From Mayamaea pseudoterrestris (taxonomy: Eukaryota; Bacillariophyta; Bacillariophyceae; Sellaphorales; Sellaphoraceae), in NCBI GenBank assembly GCA_027923505.1, contig BROI01000001.1:1210501-1274500 (forward strand): a stretch of DNA of 64,000 nt. Direction: 5' to 3'. Of this stretch, positions 20,777 through 32,465 are shown piece by piece. A program made the translations under genes and the position numbers. The notes under the pieces were generated by a model. The model was not told the DNA's origin, made no database searches, and saw only the letters and a list, made by a program, of their open reading frames with translations. Each line of letters starts with the position of its first letter. Position 1 is the stretch's first letter.

Positions 20777-23123
20777 AGATCTCGCGACGGGGCTACCATG
20801 GGAACGACGAAAGTAGTCCACGACAACTCTCGAAAGAAACGACGACGAAACAGATTCCGATGGCGAACCCGCACGTACCAGCGAAGTTCTTCAGAAGGGC
20901 TGAGCAAGAATCAGGAATAAATGCCCTCTGTTCTCTCCAAGCGAACTCATCGGACGACGTTCGTAAGGAACACGAAACGGTCAGAAAATGCGCGACTGTA
21001 TGCGAATATATCGGGTACGCGATAACGGAGCTACTCCGAAACGACGAAAGGTTTCTTGATCAGATGGGAAAGAGCCAGCGAAGACTTAATAAGTTACAAC
21101 GAACTGTCGGATTTAATCGAACGACAGATGGGACGAAGATATACGAAACGATCCGGCGACTCAGTGGGTATTCACGAAGGTAATCGGACAAGAGCTTAAT
21201 TTGAAACCGAACGATCCGACATACAAAGGAAGTTCGTAACGTTCTCGTCGAGTGGACTGACGGAACAACGACGTAGGGAGCCTCTCGATCATGAAGAGGG
21301 ACGATCCGATAACGATCGCAGAGTATGGACTCAAGCACGGCTTACTCGACAAACCGGGTGAGAAGCAGCTGGAACATTACACTCGAAGCGAAAGAAGTTT
21401 CGACAGATGGTGACAGCAGCGAAACGAAAATCGAAAAGCAAACGGGCGTACGCTACAAATTTGGCGTAAGATTGCCGCGCAACTATAAGGATCGCGTAGC
21501 TCCCGACGATCAACGGCAACCACGCTGTGGACGGATGCGATTCGAACGGAACTAAATCAGATAAATGATTACGACACGTTCGCAGATCAGGGAATCGGTA
21601 AGGTTTGCCGGCGCCGTGGAAACGAATAAACGTGCACATGATATTCGGTGTCAAGCACGATTTGCGACGGAAAGCACGACTCGTCGCAGGAGGACATATG
21701 ACAGAGCCGCCGGGATTCAGTTTACTCCGGCGTTGTGTCATTGCGAAGTCTACGAATGGTAGCGATGTTAGCGGAACTCAACGGTCTGGAACTGTGGGCA
21801 GCTGACGTCGGCAACGCATACTTGGAAGCGAAACGAAGAGAAGGTTTATATCGTGGCAGGTCCGGAGTTCGGGAGCTCGAGGGTCACACGCTCACGATCG
21901 TGAAGGCACTATACGGCTCCACGCCGCGCACGCTCGCACGAACACTCTGCAGACGCCTCCGCGACATTGGTTTCACGCCGTGTATCGCAGAACCGGACGT
22001 GTGGATGCGCGATGAAGGCACGCACTACGAATACGTTTGTGTGTATGTCGACGATTTAGCGATAGCAATGAAGAATCCGCGAAGAACTAACGGATCTTTT
22101 AATTGAGAACTGCAACTACAAGTTGAAGGCGTCGGTCCATTGGCATATCATTTGGGCGCAGACGTTTGGCGGGACGACGACGGCGTACTCTGCTTTGGAG
22201 CGAAGAAATACGTCACAAGACTATTAGCGAACTACAAAGAAATGTTCGGCGAGGAACCAGCGACCGCAGACAAGTCCACTACGCGCGGCGATCATCCGAA
22301 CTCGACGAAACGAAAAGAACTTGACGACGACGGAATTGCGAAGTATCAATCGATCATTGGTGCGTTGCAATGGGCAGTAAGTTTATGCCGATTCGACATT
22401 CACTGTGCTGTCATGACTATGGGGAGATTCCGAGTTGCGCCACGAGCGGGGCACTGGAACGGTTGAAGCATATTTGCGGATACTTACGGCGATTTCCCGG
22501 ATGGAGCGATTCGATTCAACGTTTCGATTCCAACGGACGAAGCGTACGCGACAGTTGACAAGATGGATTGGGATTACAGTGTGTACGGCAAGATCTGCGA
22601 AGAGCTTCAGTGGAACATGCCAACGCCGCGCGGCAAAAGGCGGTCGCGAATGTCAACGTTCGAAGATGCGAACCTGTACCCACGATTACACGACGGGACG
22701 GGCAGCGATGGGCATGCTACACATGTTGAATGGAACAGTCGTCGATTGGTTTCCAAACGCCAGGCGACGGTCGAGACGGCGACGTACGGCTCGGAGTTTG
22801 TAGCAGCGAGAGTGAGCACGGAGCAGATCATGGATCTCCGCTTCACGCTACGCATGTTGGGAGTTCCGCTCGACGGACCTTCATGGATGTTTGGAGACAA
22901 CAAGTCGGTAACGCAAAGCAGCAACTTACCGCACTCTAGTCTGACGAAGCGACACAATGCACTGGCATTTCACCGTGTACGCGAAGCGATTGCGGCGGGA
23001 ATTATTAATTTCAACCACATCATGGGAACGACAAACCCGGCGGATGTACTTACCAAGTTTCTTCCACGGGCTACGGCAAGCAAGCACTTAAAGAACCTGC
23101 TCTTCAAGGAATCTAACTATTAG
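20777..23123 (+). mobile_element. Copia element, reverse transcriptase-RNase H part
   Basis: This piece carries the copia polymerase signatures: the region around ADVGNAYLEAK, the catalytic YVDD box near 22045, and the downstream IGALQWAVSLCRFDI motif near 22370. It then has a copia-type RNase H end with VETATYGSEFVAA, the FGDNKSV motif and the closing IMGTTNPADVLTK stretch, ending in a stop at 23121-23123. The integrase domain expected before it is not recognisable. The piece is decayed and treated as a fossil. Confidence 0.8.
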
Positions 23124-23440
23124 GTATGACTTGAGGGGAGTTGCAGGATGCGAACGAAAACAGCGAAAATCGGGCAAGTCACACCGAATGTCCGATAGGG
23201 TGACACAGCGGCACTCGCGGCTCACCACAGCCTCACGATCGCGTGATGCGTGGCAGCGACGGCTTCGAAACGATTCAACGAGTATATTGCTGAAACTAGT
23301 GCGATATAGAGTAGAAACAAGCAGACTTACTAAGCTTGAAGAGTTAAGAAAGCGATTTATTCGTCTCTCGTATTGTAGCAACTGCAAGCTTGGATTGGCC
23401 CTCCAAGGACAGCTACAAGCGAAAGGTGCAACGATTTGAT

Positions 23441-24931
23441 TTACAAGTTACAACAAGGGTGGGTTTTGTTGTGTAGATTGAACAATTGGGCGCCGCTATG
23501 TGGCATACATGGGACGTGCTTGGCCTTGGCATATGCTGCATGAATATTTTGTTTCATACCCGGCTGGTGCACTTCGTTGTAGTATTGGGTAGCTTGTAAA
23601 TCTGCAATGACATTCAGTCTGGCTTCAAAAGTGAGTCTGGCGCCTGGTTTGTCCTGGTGCCCTTTAACGTGTTGGACGCGATGATTTGGTATTTCTTTTA
23701 TTGTGTGAAGTAATTGTAGACATACGTCAGAATCGGTCTTCAGATTCAGCCCAGTGGAAGGTATCTTTGACTGAAGTCGTTGCAAGCGCTTGATGAGTCC
23801 CAAGTTATCACATATCCATGTGCACTGGAACACTCGTTCATGTCGAGGTATATTGAAGTATGTAACTGCATGGGTGAGAAATTGGGTAGCTGAAATGCCC
23901 CCATAGCCCTCTGCTCGGAATGAGTGCATCATTTCGGAGTCGCCTTGTGCGGGGCCTTTGCTTTGGGCTATAATTTCCTCTGTATCCTGGACTGCCAAGA
24001 TCCATCCAAATGACCCGAGTCCATCTTTCACACCGCCATCGCTGCACTGTATAAGTTTAGTGGTTTGACGAAGTTTCGTAGCAAAGTCTTGGTCCGTCCA
24101 AAAGACAGTTGTATATTGTTGTAGTTCCTTGTCCCAAGATGGGAAGTCCTGCAGATACTGGCTAAATGTAGAATACGTTGCTGTTAGCAGTAGAGGTGTG
24201 TAATGTCCAGGGACTGGTGTTGCAAAATGATGCCCGCGAAGGTGAGCAGTAGTTGGTACACTATTGTGCGGAATATTATGGCAGCTGCCGGTAGCATGCT
24301 CACTGAACCACTGGCCAGGAAAGCTTGTTTGACTTGAGCGCCTGGTATGGCTCACCACCGGTATTTGCGGATGAACTGCCCATTCTGAACCGCTCCATCG
24401 ATAGAGGCATGCGTTGTCTGGATCGACAACAAAGTCCCACTGTTGAGCCAGTTTGTTCACCGGGAGAAGCCAATTTCCTAATGGGTGGCGTAATTCGCGA
24501 TTCTTGCCGGTGTAGTGTGGCTTGGCAAATGTTGTTGTTATCGCTTTGCGGTAGAGCGCCCATCCCTTTCTGCCTGGCTTTTGCTGCTGTGACCAATTTA
24601 GTTTATTGACTCGTGGCGTTGCTGTGTCATATAGATAAGAGTCATCCAATTTTTCACCATCCGTGGTGGAAATTTCCGACAGAAATGTTACTTGAAGGTA
24701 AAGTCGACATGCGTTGATTCGCTCAAGCTGTGTAGGATTAGTCGTGTATCTTGTAACTTCATCCATGATGAATAAATCCCCATCTCTTGGCAGTGGCTGC
24801 TCATTTTCCGTTGGTATTTGTAGGGAGAGAAGAATGGTTTGCGGATATTCGAATGGATATGGCCATATTCCCAAGGGGCGACAAGCTTCTTCAGCCAGTC
24901 TTGCTCGCCATTCATCAGGATGAGTTGCCAC
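23441..24931 (-). mobile_element. Retroelement fragment with RNase H domain
   Basis: A 496-residue open frame. Residues about 290-450 form an RNase H type I domain: SDGGVKDGLGSFGW (first Asp), SFRAEGYG (Glu), CDNLGLIK (second Asp), and HVKGHQD followed by NVIADLQA (His and last Asp). All catalytic positions look intact. The N-terminal 280 residues are the connecting region seen upstream of such domains in diatom retroelement polyproteins; no reverse transcriptase motif is inside the frame. Upstream sequence on the coding strand passes into the family B satellite within about 60 bases, so the expected polymerase part is absent. I favour a non-LTR type element, but the family is uncertain. A domesticated RNase H protein is less likely. 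Confidence 0.6.
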
Positions 24932-24989
24932 CAGAAGGATCGATTGAGCACAAGCTCATTAAAGGCACGGGAGTCTGGATGGACGCGCC

Positions 24990-27900
24990 ATTGTATACAT
25001 GTCTTGGTTACCTTCCAATGGAGCTCCAGGATTTGGGTGCGGCTCCAGGGGCATGGGTTTGTTGCCGCAACACAGGAAAATTGTAACCACACAGGCACCA
25101 CTGACATTTCATCACTTTGAGCACTCTGGCTGGACTCAGGGCATACAGACGCCTTTAATGATGCCCCATACATGTCTTGGTTACCTTCCAATGGAGCTCC
25201 AGGATTTGGGTGCGGCTCCAGGGGCATGGGTTTGTTGCCGCAACACAGGAAAATTGTAACCACACAGGCACCACTGACATTTCATCACTTTGAGCACTCT
25301 GGCTGGACTCAGGGCATACAGACGCCTTTAATGATGCCCCATGCATGTCTTGGTTACCTTCCAATGGAGCTCCAGGATTTGGGTGCGGCTCCAGGGGCAT
25401 GGGTTTGTTGCCGCAACACAGGAAAATTGTAACCACACAGGCACCACTGACATTTCATCACTTTGAGCACTCTGGCTGGACTCAGGGCATACAGACGCCT
25501 TTAATGATGCCCCATACATGTCTTGGTTACCTTCCAATGGAGCTCCAGGATTTGGGTGCGGCTCCAGGGGCATGGGTTTGTTGCCGCAACACAGGAAAAT
25601 TGTAACCACACAGGCACCACTGACATTTCATCACTTTGAGCACTCTGGCTGGACTCAGGGCATACAGACGCCTTTAATGATGCCCCATACATGCCTTGGT
25701 TACCTTTCAAAAGAGCTCCAGGATATGGGTGCGGCTCCAGGGGCATGGGTTTGTTGCCGCAACACAGGAAAATTGTAACCACACAGGCACCACTGACATT
25801 TCATCACTTTGAGCACTCTGGCTGGACTCAGGGCATACAGACGCCTTTAATGATGCCCCATACATGTCTTGGTTACCTTCCAATGGAGCTCCAGGATTTG
25901 GGTGCGGCTCCAGGGGCATGGGTTTGTTGCCGCAACACAGGAAAATTGTAACCACACAGGCACCACTGACATTTCATCACTTTGAAAATCTGGCTGGACT
26001 CAGGACATTCAGACACCTTTAATGATGCCCCATACATGTCTTGGTTACCTTCCAATGGAGCTCCAGGATTTGGGTGCGGCTCCAGGGGCATGGGTTTGTT
26101 GCTGCAACACAGGAAAATTGTAACCACACAGGCACCACTGACATTTCATCACTTTGAGCACTCTGGCTGGACTCAGGGCAGTCAGACGCCTTTAATGATG
26201 CCCCATACATGTCTTGGTTACCTTCCAATGGAGCTCCAGGATTTGGGTGCGGCTCCAGGGGCATGGGTTTGTTGCCGCAACACAGGAAAATTGTAACCAC
26301 ACAGGCACCACTGACATTTCATCACTTTGAGCACTCTGGCTGGGCTCAGGGCATACAGACGCCTTTAATGATGCCCCATACATGTCTTGGTTACCTTCCA
26401 ATGGAGCTCCAGGATATGGGTGCGGCTCCAGGGGCATGGGTTTGTTGCCGCAACACAGGAAAATTGTAACCACACAGGCACCACTGACATTTCATCACTT
26501 TGAGCACTCTGGCTGGACTCAGGGCATACAGACGCCTTTAATGATGCCCCATACATGTCTTGGTTACCTTCCAATGGAGCTCCAGGATTTGGGTGCGGCT
26601 CCAGGGGCATGGGTTTGTTGCCGCAACACAGGAAAATTGTAACCACACAGGCACCACTGACATTTCATCACTTTGAGCACTCTGGCTGGGCTCAGGGCAT
26701 TCAGACGCCTTTAATGATGCCCCATACATGTCTTGGTTACCTTCCAATGGAGCTCCAGGATTTGGGTGCGGCTCCAGGGGCATGGGTTTGTTGCCGCAAC
26801 ACAGGAAAATTGTAACCACACAGGCACCACTGACATTTCATCACTTTGAGCACTCTGGCTGGACTCAGGGCATACAGACGCCTTTAATGATGCCCCATAC
26901 ATGTCTTGGTTACCTTCCAATGGAGCTCCAGGATTTGGGTGCGGCTCCAGGGGCATGGGTTTGTTGCCGCAACACAGGAAAATTGTAACCACACAGGCAC
27001 CACTGACATTTCATCACTTTGAGCACTCTGGCTGGACTCAGGGCATACAGACGCCTTTAATGATGCCCCATACATGTCTTGGTTACCTTCCAATGGAGCT
27101 CCAGGATTTGGGTGCGGCTCCAGGGGCATGGGTTTGTTGCCGCAACACAGGAAAATTGTAACCACACAGGCACCACTGACATTTCATCACTTTGAGCACT
27201 CTGGCTGGACTCAGGGCATACAGACGCCTTTAATGATGCCCCATACATGTCTTGGTTACCTTCCAATGGAGCTCCAGGATTTGGGTGCGGCTCCAGGGGC
27301 ATGGGTTTGTTGCCGCAACACAGGAAAATTGTAACCACACAGGCACCACTGACATTTCATCACTTTGAGCACTCTGGCTGGACTCAGGGCATACAGACGC
27401 CTTTAATGATGCCCCATACATGTCTTGGTTACCTTCCAATGGAGCTCCAGGATTTGGGTGCGGCTCCAGGGGCATGGGTTTGTTGCCGCAACACAGGAAA
27501 ATTGTAACCACACAGGCACCACTGACATTTCATCACTTTGAGCACTCTGGCTGGACTCAGGGCATACAGACGCCTTTAATGATGCCCCATACATGTCTTG
27601 GTTACCTTCCAATGGAGCTCCAGGATTTGGGTGCGGCTCCAGGGGCATGGGTTTGTTGCCGCAACACAGGAAAATTGTAACCACACAGGCACCACTGACA
27701 TTTCATCACTTTGAGCACTCTGGCTGGACTCAGGGCATACAGACGCCTTTAATGATGCCCCATACATGTCTTGGTTACCTTCCAATGGAGCTCCAGGATT
27801 TGGGTGCGGCTCCAGGGGCATGGGTTTGTTGCCGCAACACAGGAAAATTGTAACCACACAGGCACCACTGACATTTCATCACTTTGAGCACTCTGGCTGG

Positions 27901-29555
27901 ACTCAGGGCATACAGACGCCTTTAATGATGCCCCATACATGTCTTGGTTACCTTCCAATGGAGCTCCAGGATTTGGGTCCGGCTCCATTGTGGGGCATGG
28001 GTTTGTTGCCCAAGCACATCATAATTGTAACCACACAGGCACCACTGACATTTCATCACTTTGAGCACTCTGGCTGGACTCAGGGCATTCAGACGCCTTT
28101 AATGATGCCCCATACATGTCTTGGTTACCTTCCAATGGAGCTCCAGGATTTGGGTGCGGCTCCAGGGGCATGGGTGTGACATACGCACCGGCACAGCAAG
28201 CACCTTAGCCGCCCAGGGCCAAACACCGGATGCGCCAACATCCACTTTGGCACTCGGGCGCTACAAGATGGGCTCTTGGCTGGTCTCAGGGGCATGGGTA
28301 GTTGGTGCCACAACAAGGAAAATTGTAACCAGACAAGCACCACTGACATTTCATCACTTTGAGCACTCTGGCTGGACTCAGGGCATACAGACGCCTTTAA
28401 TGATGCCCCATACATGTCTTGGTTACCTTCCAATGGAGCTCCAGGATTTGGGTGCGGCTCCAGGGGCATGGGTTTGTTGCCGCAACACAGGAAAATTGTA
28501 ACCACACAGGCACCACTGACATTTCATCACTTTGAGCACTCTGGCTGGACTCAGGGCATACAGACGCCTTTAATGATGCCCCATACATGTCTTGGTTACC
28601 TTCCAATGGAGCTCCAGGATTTGGGTGCGGCTCCGGGGCGTGGGTTTGTTGCCGCAACACAGGAAAATTGTAACCACACATGCACCACTGACATTTCATC
28701 ACTTTGAGCACTCTGGCTGGACTCAGGGCATACAGACGCCTTTAATGATGCCCCCACATACCTTCCAATGGACAGCAGCCCAAATGTAACCACACAGGCA
28801 CCACTGACACACGAGCACTCTCGGACTCACATAGAGCGCCTACAATGCTTGGGCGCTCCAGGATGGCGGTGTCCAGGGGAGGCAAGTTTGGTGACACAAA
28901 ATTGTAACCACACAGGCACCACTGACATTTCATCACTTTGAGCACTCTGGCTGGACTCAGGGCATACAGACGCCTTTAATGATGCCCCATACATGTCTTG
29001 GTTACCTTCCAATGGAGCTCCAGGATTTGGGTGCGGCTCCAGATGTGGCGCAACACAGGAAAATTGTAACCACACAGGCACCACTGACATTTCATCACTT
29101 TGAGCACTCTGGCCGGACTCAGAGCATACAGACGCCTTTAATGATGCCCCATACATGTCTTGGTACTTTGCCTCAGGTGGAGGCATGGGTTTGTTGCCGC
29201 ACAGAAACTTGTCACCACATTTCATCACTTGAGCACTCTGGCGCCGCAGATGCCGTGACTTAAACGCCCCTACAGCCCTTCAAGCTCCGGATGAGGGGCA
29301 TGGGTTTGTTGCCGCAACACAGGAAAATTGTAACCACACAGGCACCACTGACATTTCATCACTTTGAGCACTCTGGCTGGACTCAGGGCATACCGACGCC
29401 TTTAATGATGCCCCATACATGTCTGATTTACCTTCCAATGGAGCTCCAAGATTTGGGTGCGGCTCCAGGGGCATGGGTTTGTTGCCGCAACACAGGAAAA
29501 TTGTAACCACACAGGCACCACTGACATATCATCACTTTGAGCACTCTGGCCGTAA
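24990..29555 (+). repeat. Satellite array, family B (173-bp unit)
   Basis: About 25 head-to-tail units of 173 bp. Unit landmarks in order: CATGTCTTGGTTACCTTCC, GGAGCTCCAGGATTTGG, GGGGCATGGGTTTGTTGC, GAAAATTGTAACCACACAGG, GAGCACTCTGGCTGGACTC and ACGCCTTTAATGATGCCCC. Units from about 26730 to 27940 are nearly identical, which shows recent homogenisation. Both ends, and especially 27990-29555, are more diverged and include truncated and hybrid units. Each unit carries the palindrome GTTGCCGCAAC. Because 173 is not a multiple of three, short frames open and close in every unit on both strands; they are not genes. Confidence 0.95.
28185..28335 (+). repeat. Hybrid satellite unit between families B and C
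   Basis: This unit inside the B array has a C-like front half (CGCTACAAGATGGGCTCTTGG, then CTGGTCTCAGGGG) and a B-like back half (CATGGGTAGTTGGTGCCACAACAAGGAAAATTG). Read side by side, the landmarks of B, this unit and C fall in the same order. A second odd unit at about 28755-28912 has GGGCGCTCCAGGATGG followed by CAAGTTTGGTGACAC, again mixing both families. Confidence 0.75.
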
Positions 29556-31950
29556 ATTGTAACCATGCCCAAAATGCACCGTAATAGTGCCAACATCATT
29601 AATCAGGCTGCACTACAAGATGGTAGTCTTGGCTGTAGTCTCAGGGGATGGCAATGTATTTGGTGACAACTTGTCACCAGTCTCAGCCCGCAGATGCCGT
29701 GACATTCAAACACCCCTACAGCAAGCCCTGTAGGTGCCCAAAATGCACCGTAATGGTGCCAACATGATTAATCAGGCTGCGCTACAAGATGGTAGTCTTG
29801 GCTGTTGTCTCAGGGGATGGCAATGTATTTGGTGACAACTTGTCACCAGTCTCAGCCCGCAGATGCCGTGACATTCAAACGCCCCTACAGCAAGCCCTGT
29901 AGGTGCCCAAAATGCACCAGAATGGTGCCAACATCATTATTCAGGCTGCGCTACAAGATGGTAGTCTTGGCTGGTGTCTCAGGGGATGGCAATGTATTTG
30001 GTGACAACTTGTCACCAGTCTCAGCCCGCAGATGCTGTGACATTCAAATACCCCTAAAGCAAGCCCTGTAGGTGCCCAAAATGCACCAGAATGGTGCCAA
30101 CATCATTATTTAAGCTGCGCTACAAGATAGTAGTCTTGGCTGGTGTCTCAGGGGATGGCAATGTATTTGGTGACAACTTGTCACCAGTCTCAGCCCGCAG
30201 ATGCCGTGACATTCAAATACCCCTACAGCAAGCCCTGTAGGTGCCCAAAATGCACCAGAATGGTGCCAACATCATTATTAAGGCTGCGCTACAAGATGGT
30301 AGTCTTGGCTGGTGTCTCAGGGGATGGCAATGTATTTGGTGACAACTTGTCACCAGTCTCAGCCCGCAGATGCCGTGACATTCAAATACCCCTAAAGCAA
30401 GCCCTGTAGGTGCCCAAAATGCACCAGAATGGTGCCAACATCTTTATTCAGGCTGCGCTACAAGATGATAGGCTTGGCTGGTGTCTCAGGGGATGGCAAT
30501 GTATTTGGTGACAACTTGTCAACAGTCTCAGCCCGCAGATGCCGTGACATACAAACACCCCTACAGCAAGCCCTGTAGGTGCCCAAAATACACCAGAATG
30601 GTGCCAACATCCTTATTCAGGCTGCGCTACAAGATGGTAGTCTTGGCTGGTGTCTCAGGGGACGGCAATGTGTTTGGTGACAACTTGTCACCAGTCTCAG
30701 CCCGCAGATGCCGTGACATTCAAACACCCCTACAGCAAGCCCTGTAGGTGCCCAAAATACACCAGAATGGTGCCAACATCCTTATTCAGGCTGCGCTACA
30801 AGATGGTAGTCTTGGCTGGTGTCTCAGGGGACGGCAATGTGTTTGGTGACAACTTGTCACCAGTCTCAGCCCGCAGATGCCGTGACATTCAAACACCCCT
30901 ACAGCAAGCCCTGTAGGTGCCCAAAATACACCAGAATGGTGCCAGCAACACTGTTCTGGCTGCGCTACAAGATGGTAGTCTTGGCTGGTGTCTCAGGGGA
31001 TGGCAATGTATTTGGTGACAACTTGTCACCAGTCTTAGCCCACCGATGCCGTGACATTCAAACGCCTCTACAGCAAGCCCTGTAGGTGCCAAAAATACAC
31101 CAGAATGGTGACAACATCCTTATTCAGGCTGCGCTACAAGATGGTAGTCTTGGCTGGTGTCTCAGGGGATGGCAATGTATTTGGTGACAACTTGTCACCA
31201 GTCTCAGCCCGCAGATGCCATGAAATTCAAACGCCCCTACCGCAAGCCCTGTAGGTGCCCAAAATACACCAGAATGGTGTCAACATCATTAATCCGGCTG
31301 CGCTACAAGATGGTAGGCTTGGCTGGTGTCTCAGGGGATGGCAATGTATTTGGTGACAACTTGTCACCAGTCTCATCCCGTAGATGCCATGACATTCAAG
31401 CACCCCTACAGCAAGCCCTGTAGGTGCCCAAAATACACCAGAATGGTGCCAACATCCTTATTCAGGCGGCGCAATAATATGGTAGGCTTGGCTGGTGTCT
31501 CATGGGACGGCAATGTATTTGGTGACAACTTGTCACCAGTCTCAGCCCCCAGATGCCGTGAAATTCAAACGCCCCTACAGCAAGCCCTGTAGGTGCCCAA
31601 AATACTCCAGAATGGTGCCAACATCCTTTTTCAGGCTGTGCTACAAGATGGTAGGCTTGGCCGGTGTCTCAGGGGATGGCAATGTATTTGGTGACAAATT
31701 GTCACCAGTCTCAGCCCATAGATGCCATGACATTCAAACACCCCTACAGCAAGCCCTGTAGGTGCCCAAAATACACCAGATTGGTGCCAACATCATTGCT
31801 CAAGTTGCGCTACAAGATGGTTGGCTTGACTGGTGTTGTCAGGGGATGGCAAGGTATTTGGTGACAACTTGTCACCAGTCTCAGCCCGCAGATGCCGTGA
31901 CATTCAAGCACCCCTACAGCAAGCCCTGTTGGTGCCCAAAATCATATCCA
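29556..31950 (+). repeat. Satellite array, family C (169-bp unit)
   Basis: About 14 head-to-tail units of 169 bp. Landmarks: CCAAAATACACCAGAATGGTG, GGCTGCGCTACAAGATGGTAG, CTTGGCTGGTGTCTCAGGGG, GGTGACAACTTGTCACCAG, CGCAGATGCCGTGACATTC and CCCCTACAGCAAGCCCTGTAGG. Similarity between units is high but lower than in family B. Every unit carries the perfect 17-nt palindrome GGTGACAACTTGTCACC or a one-base variant. The CCTACAGCAAGCCCTGTAGG segment is a second inverted repeat. Confidence 0.95.
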
Positions 31951-32465
31951 GGACTTGTTTTGCCTGACGCATTGGGTATTTGGGTGGCCAGGGCATGGGG
32001 CGTTTGACAGGTAAGAATTTACAACTTGTGGTGCTGGCCATACCCACAGTGGAGGCCATACCCATGGTGTCAGCCTCCAGGCAGTCCTTTTTGCACCATT
32101 GGAGACTCTGCACCGGTCAATGGCATACCCTGGACATGGTTTGCCTGAATCATTGAGTTTTTGGGTGGCCAGGGCATGGGGCGTTTGACAGGGAAGAATC
32201 TGCAACTTGTGGTGTTGGCCATACCCACAGTGGAGGCCATACCCATGGTGTCAGCCTCCAGGCAGTCCTTTTTGCTCCATTTGAGACACTGCACCTGTCA
32301 ATGGCATACCCTGGACAGATTTTGCCTGACTCATTGGGTTGTTGGGTGGCCAGGGCATGGGGCGTTTGACAGGTCAGAATCTACAACTTGTGGTGTTGGC
32401 CATACCCACAGTGGAGGCCGTACCCATGGTGTCAGCCTCCAGGCAGTCCTTTTTGTACCCACAGT
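31951..32465 (-). repeat. Satellite array, family D (about 181 bp, relatives of A, inverted)
   Basis: Three units with GGGTGGCCAGGGCATGGGG starting at 31982, 32163 and 32344, 181 bases apart. Read on the minus strand they match family A: CCTGGCCACCCAACAACCC, AATGAGTCAGGCAAA, GTCCAGGGTATGCCATTGAC, GGACTGCCTGGAGG and GGTATGGCCAACACC. They are therefore an inverted, diverged branch of A. Confidence 0.9.

Larger units (their letters stand above)
13548..23123 (+). mobile_element. Ty1/copia LTR retrotransposon, broken, split by satellite DNA
   Basis: The coding parts come in Ty1/copia order: gag and protease on the left, reverse transcriptase and RNase H on the right. They are separated by 5.4 kb of family A satellite. 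The element is broken, with several disruptions in the right part besides the satellite insertion, so it is a fossil. The left part is better kept than the right. The two parts may come from one copy or from two related copies joined at the satellite. LTRs were not confidently found. The 317 bases after 23123 probably belong to its 3' end. Diatoms carry many copia elements of the CoDi type, and this fits that picture. Confidence 0.8.

Noticed and set aside
15596-20920. Short frames in family A, some seeming to continue the copia frame
   Set aside because: They are satellite sequence read by chance and have no retroelement or host motif.
24999-28707. Serial 86- and 93-residue frames on both strands of family B
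   Set aside because: They recur once per 173-bp unit on both strands because the unit length is not a multiple of three. They share no domain and are explained by the tandem repeat.
29805-31864. Serial 88-residue frames in family C
   Set aside because: Same reason: one frame per 169-bp satellite unit, carrying every array mutation without bias.
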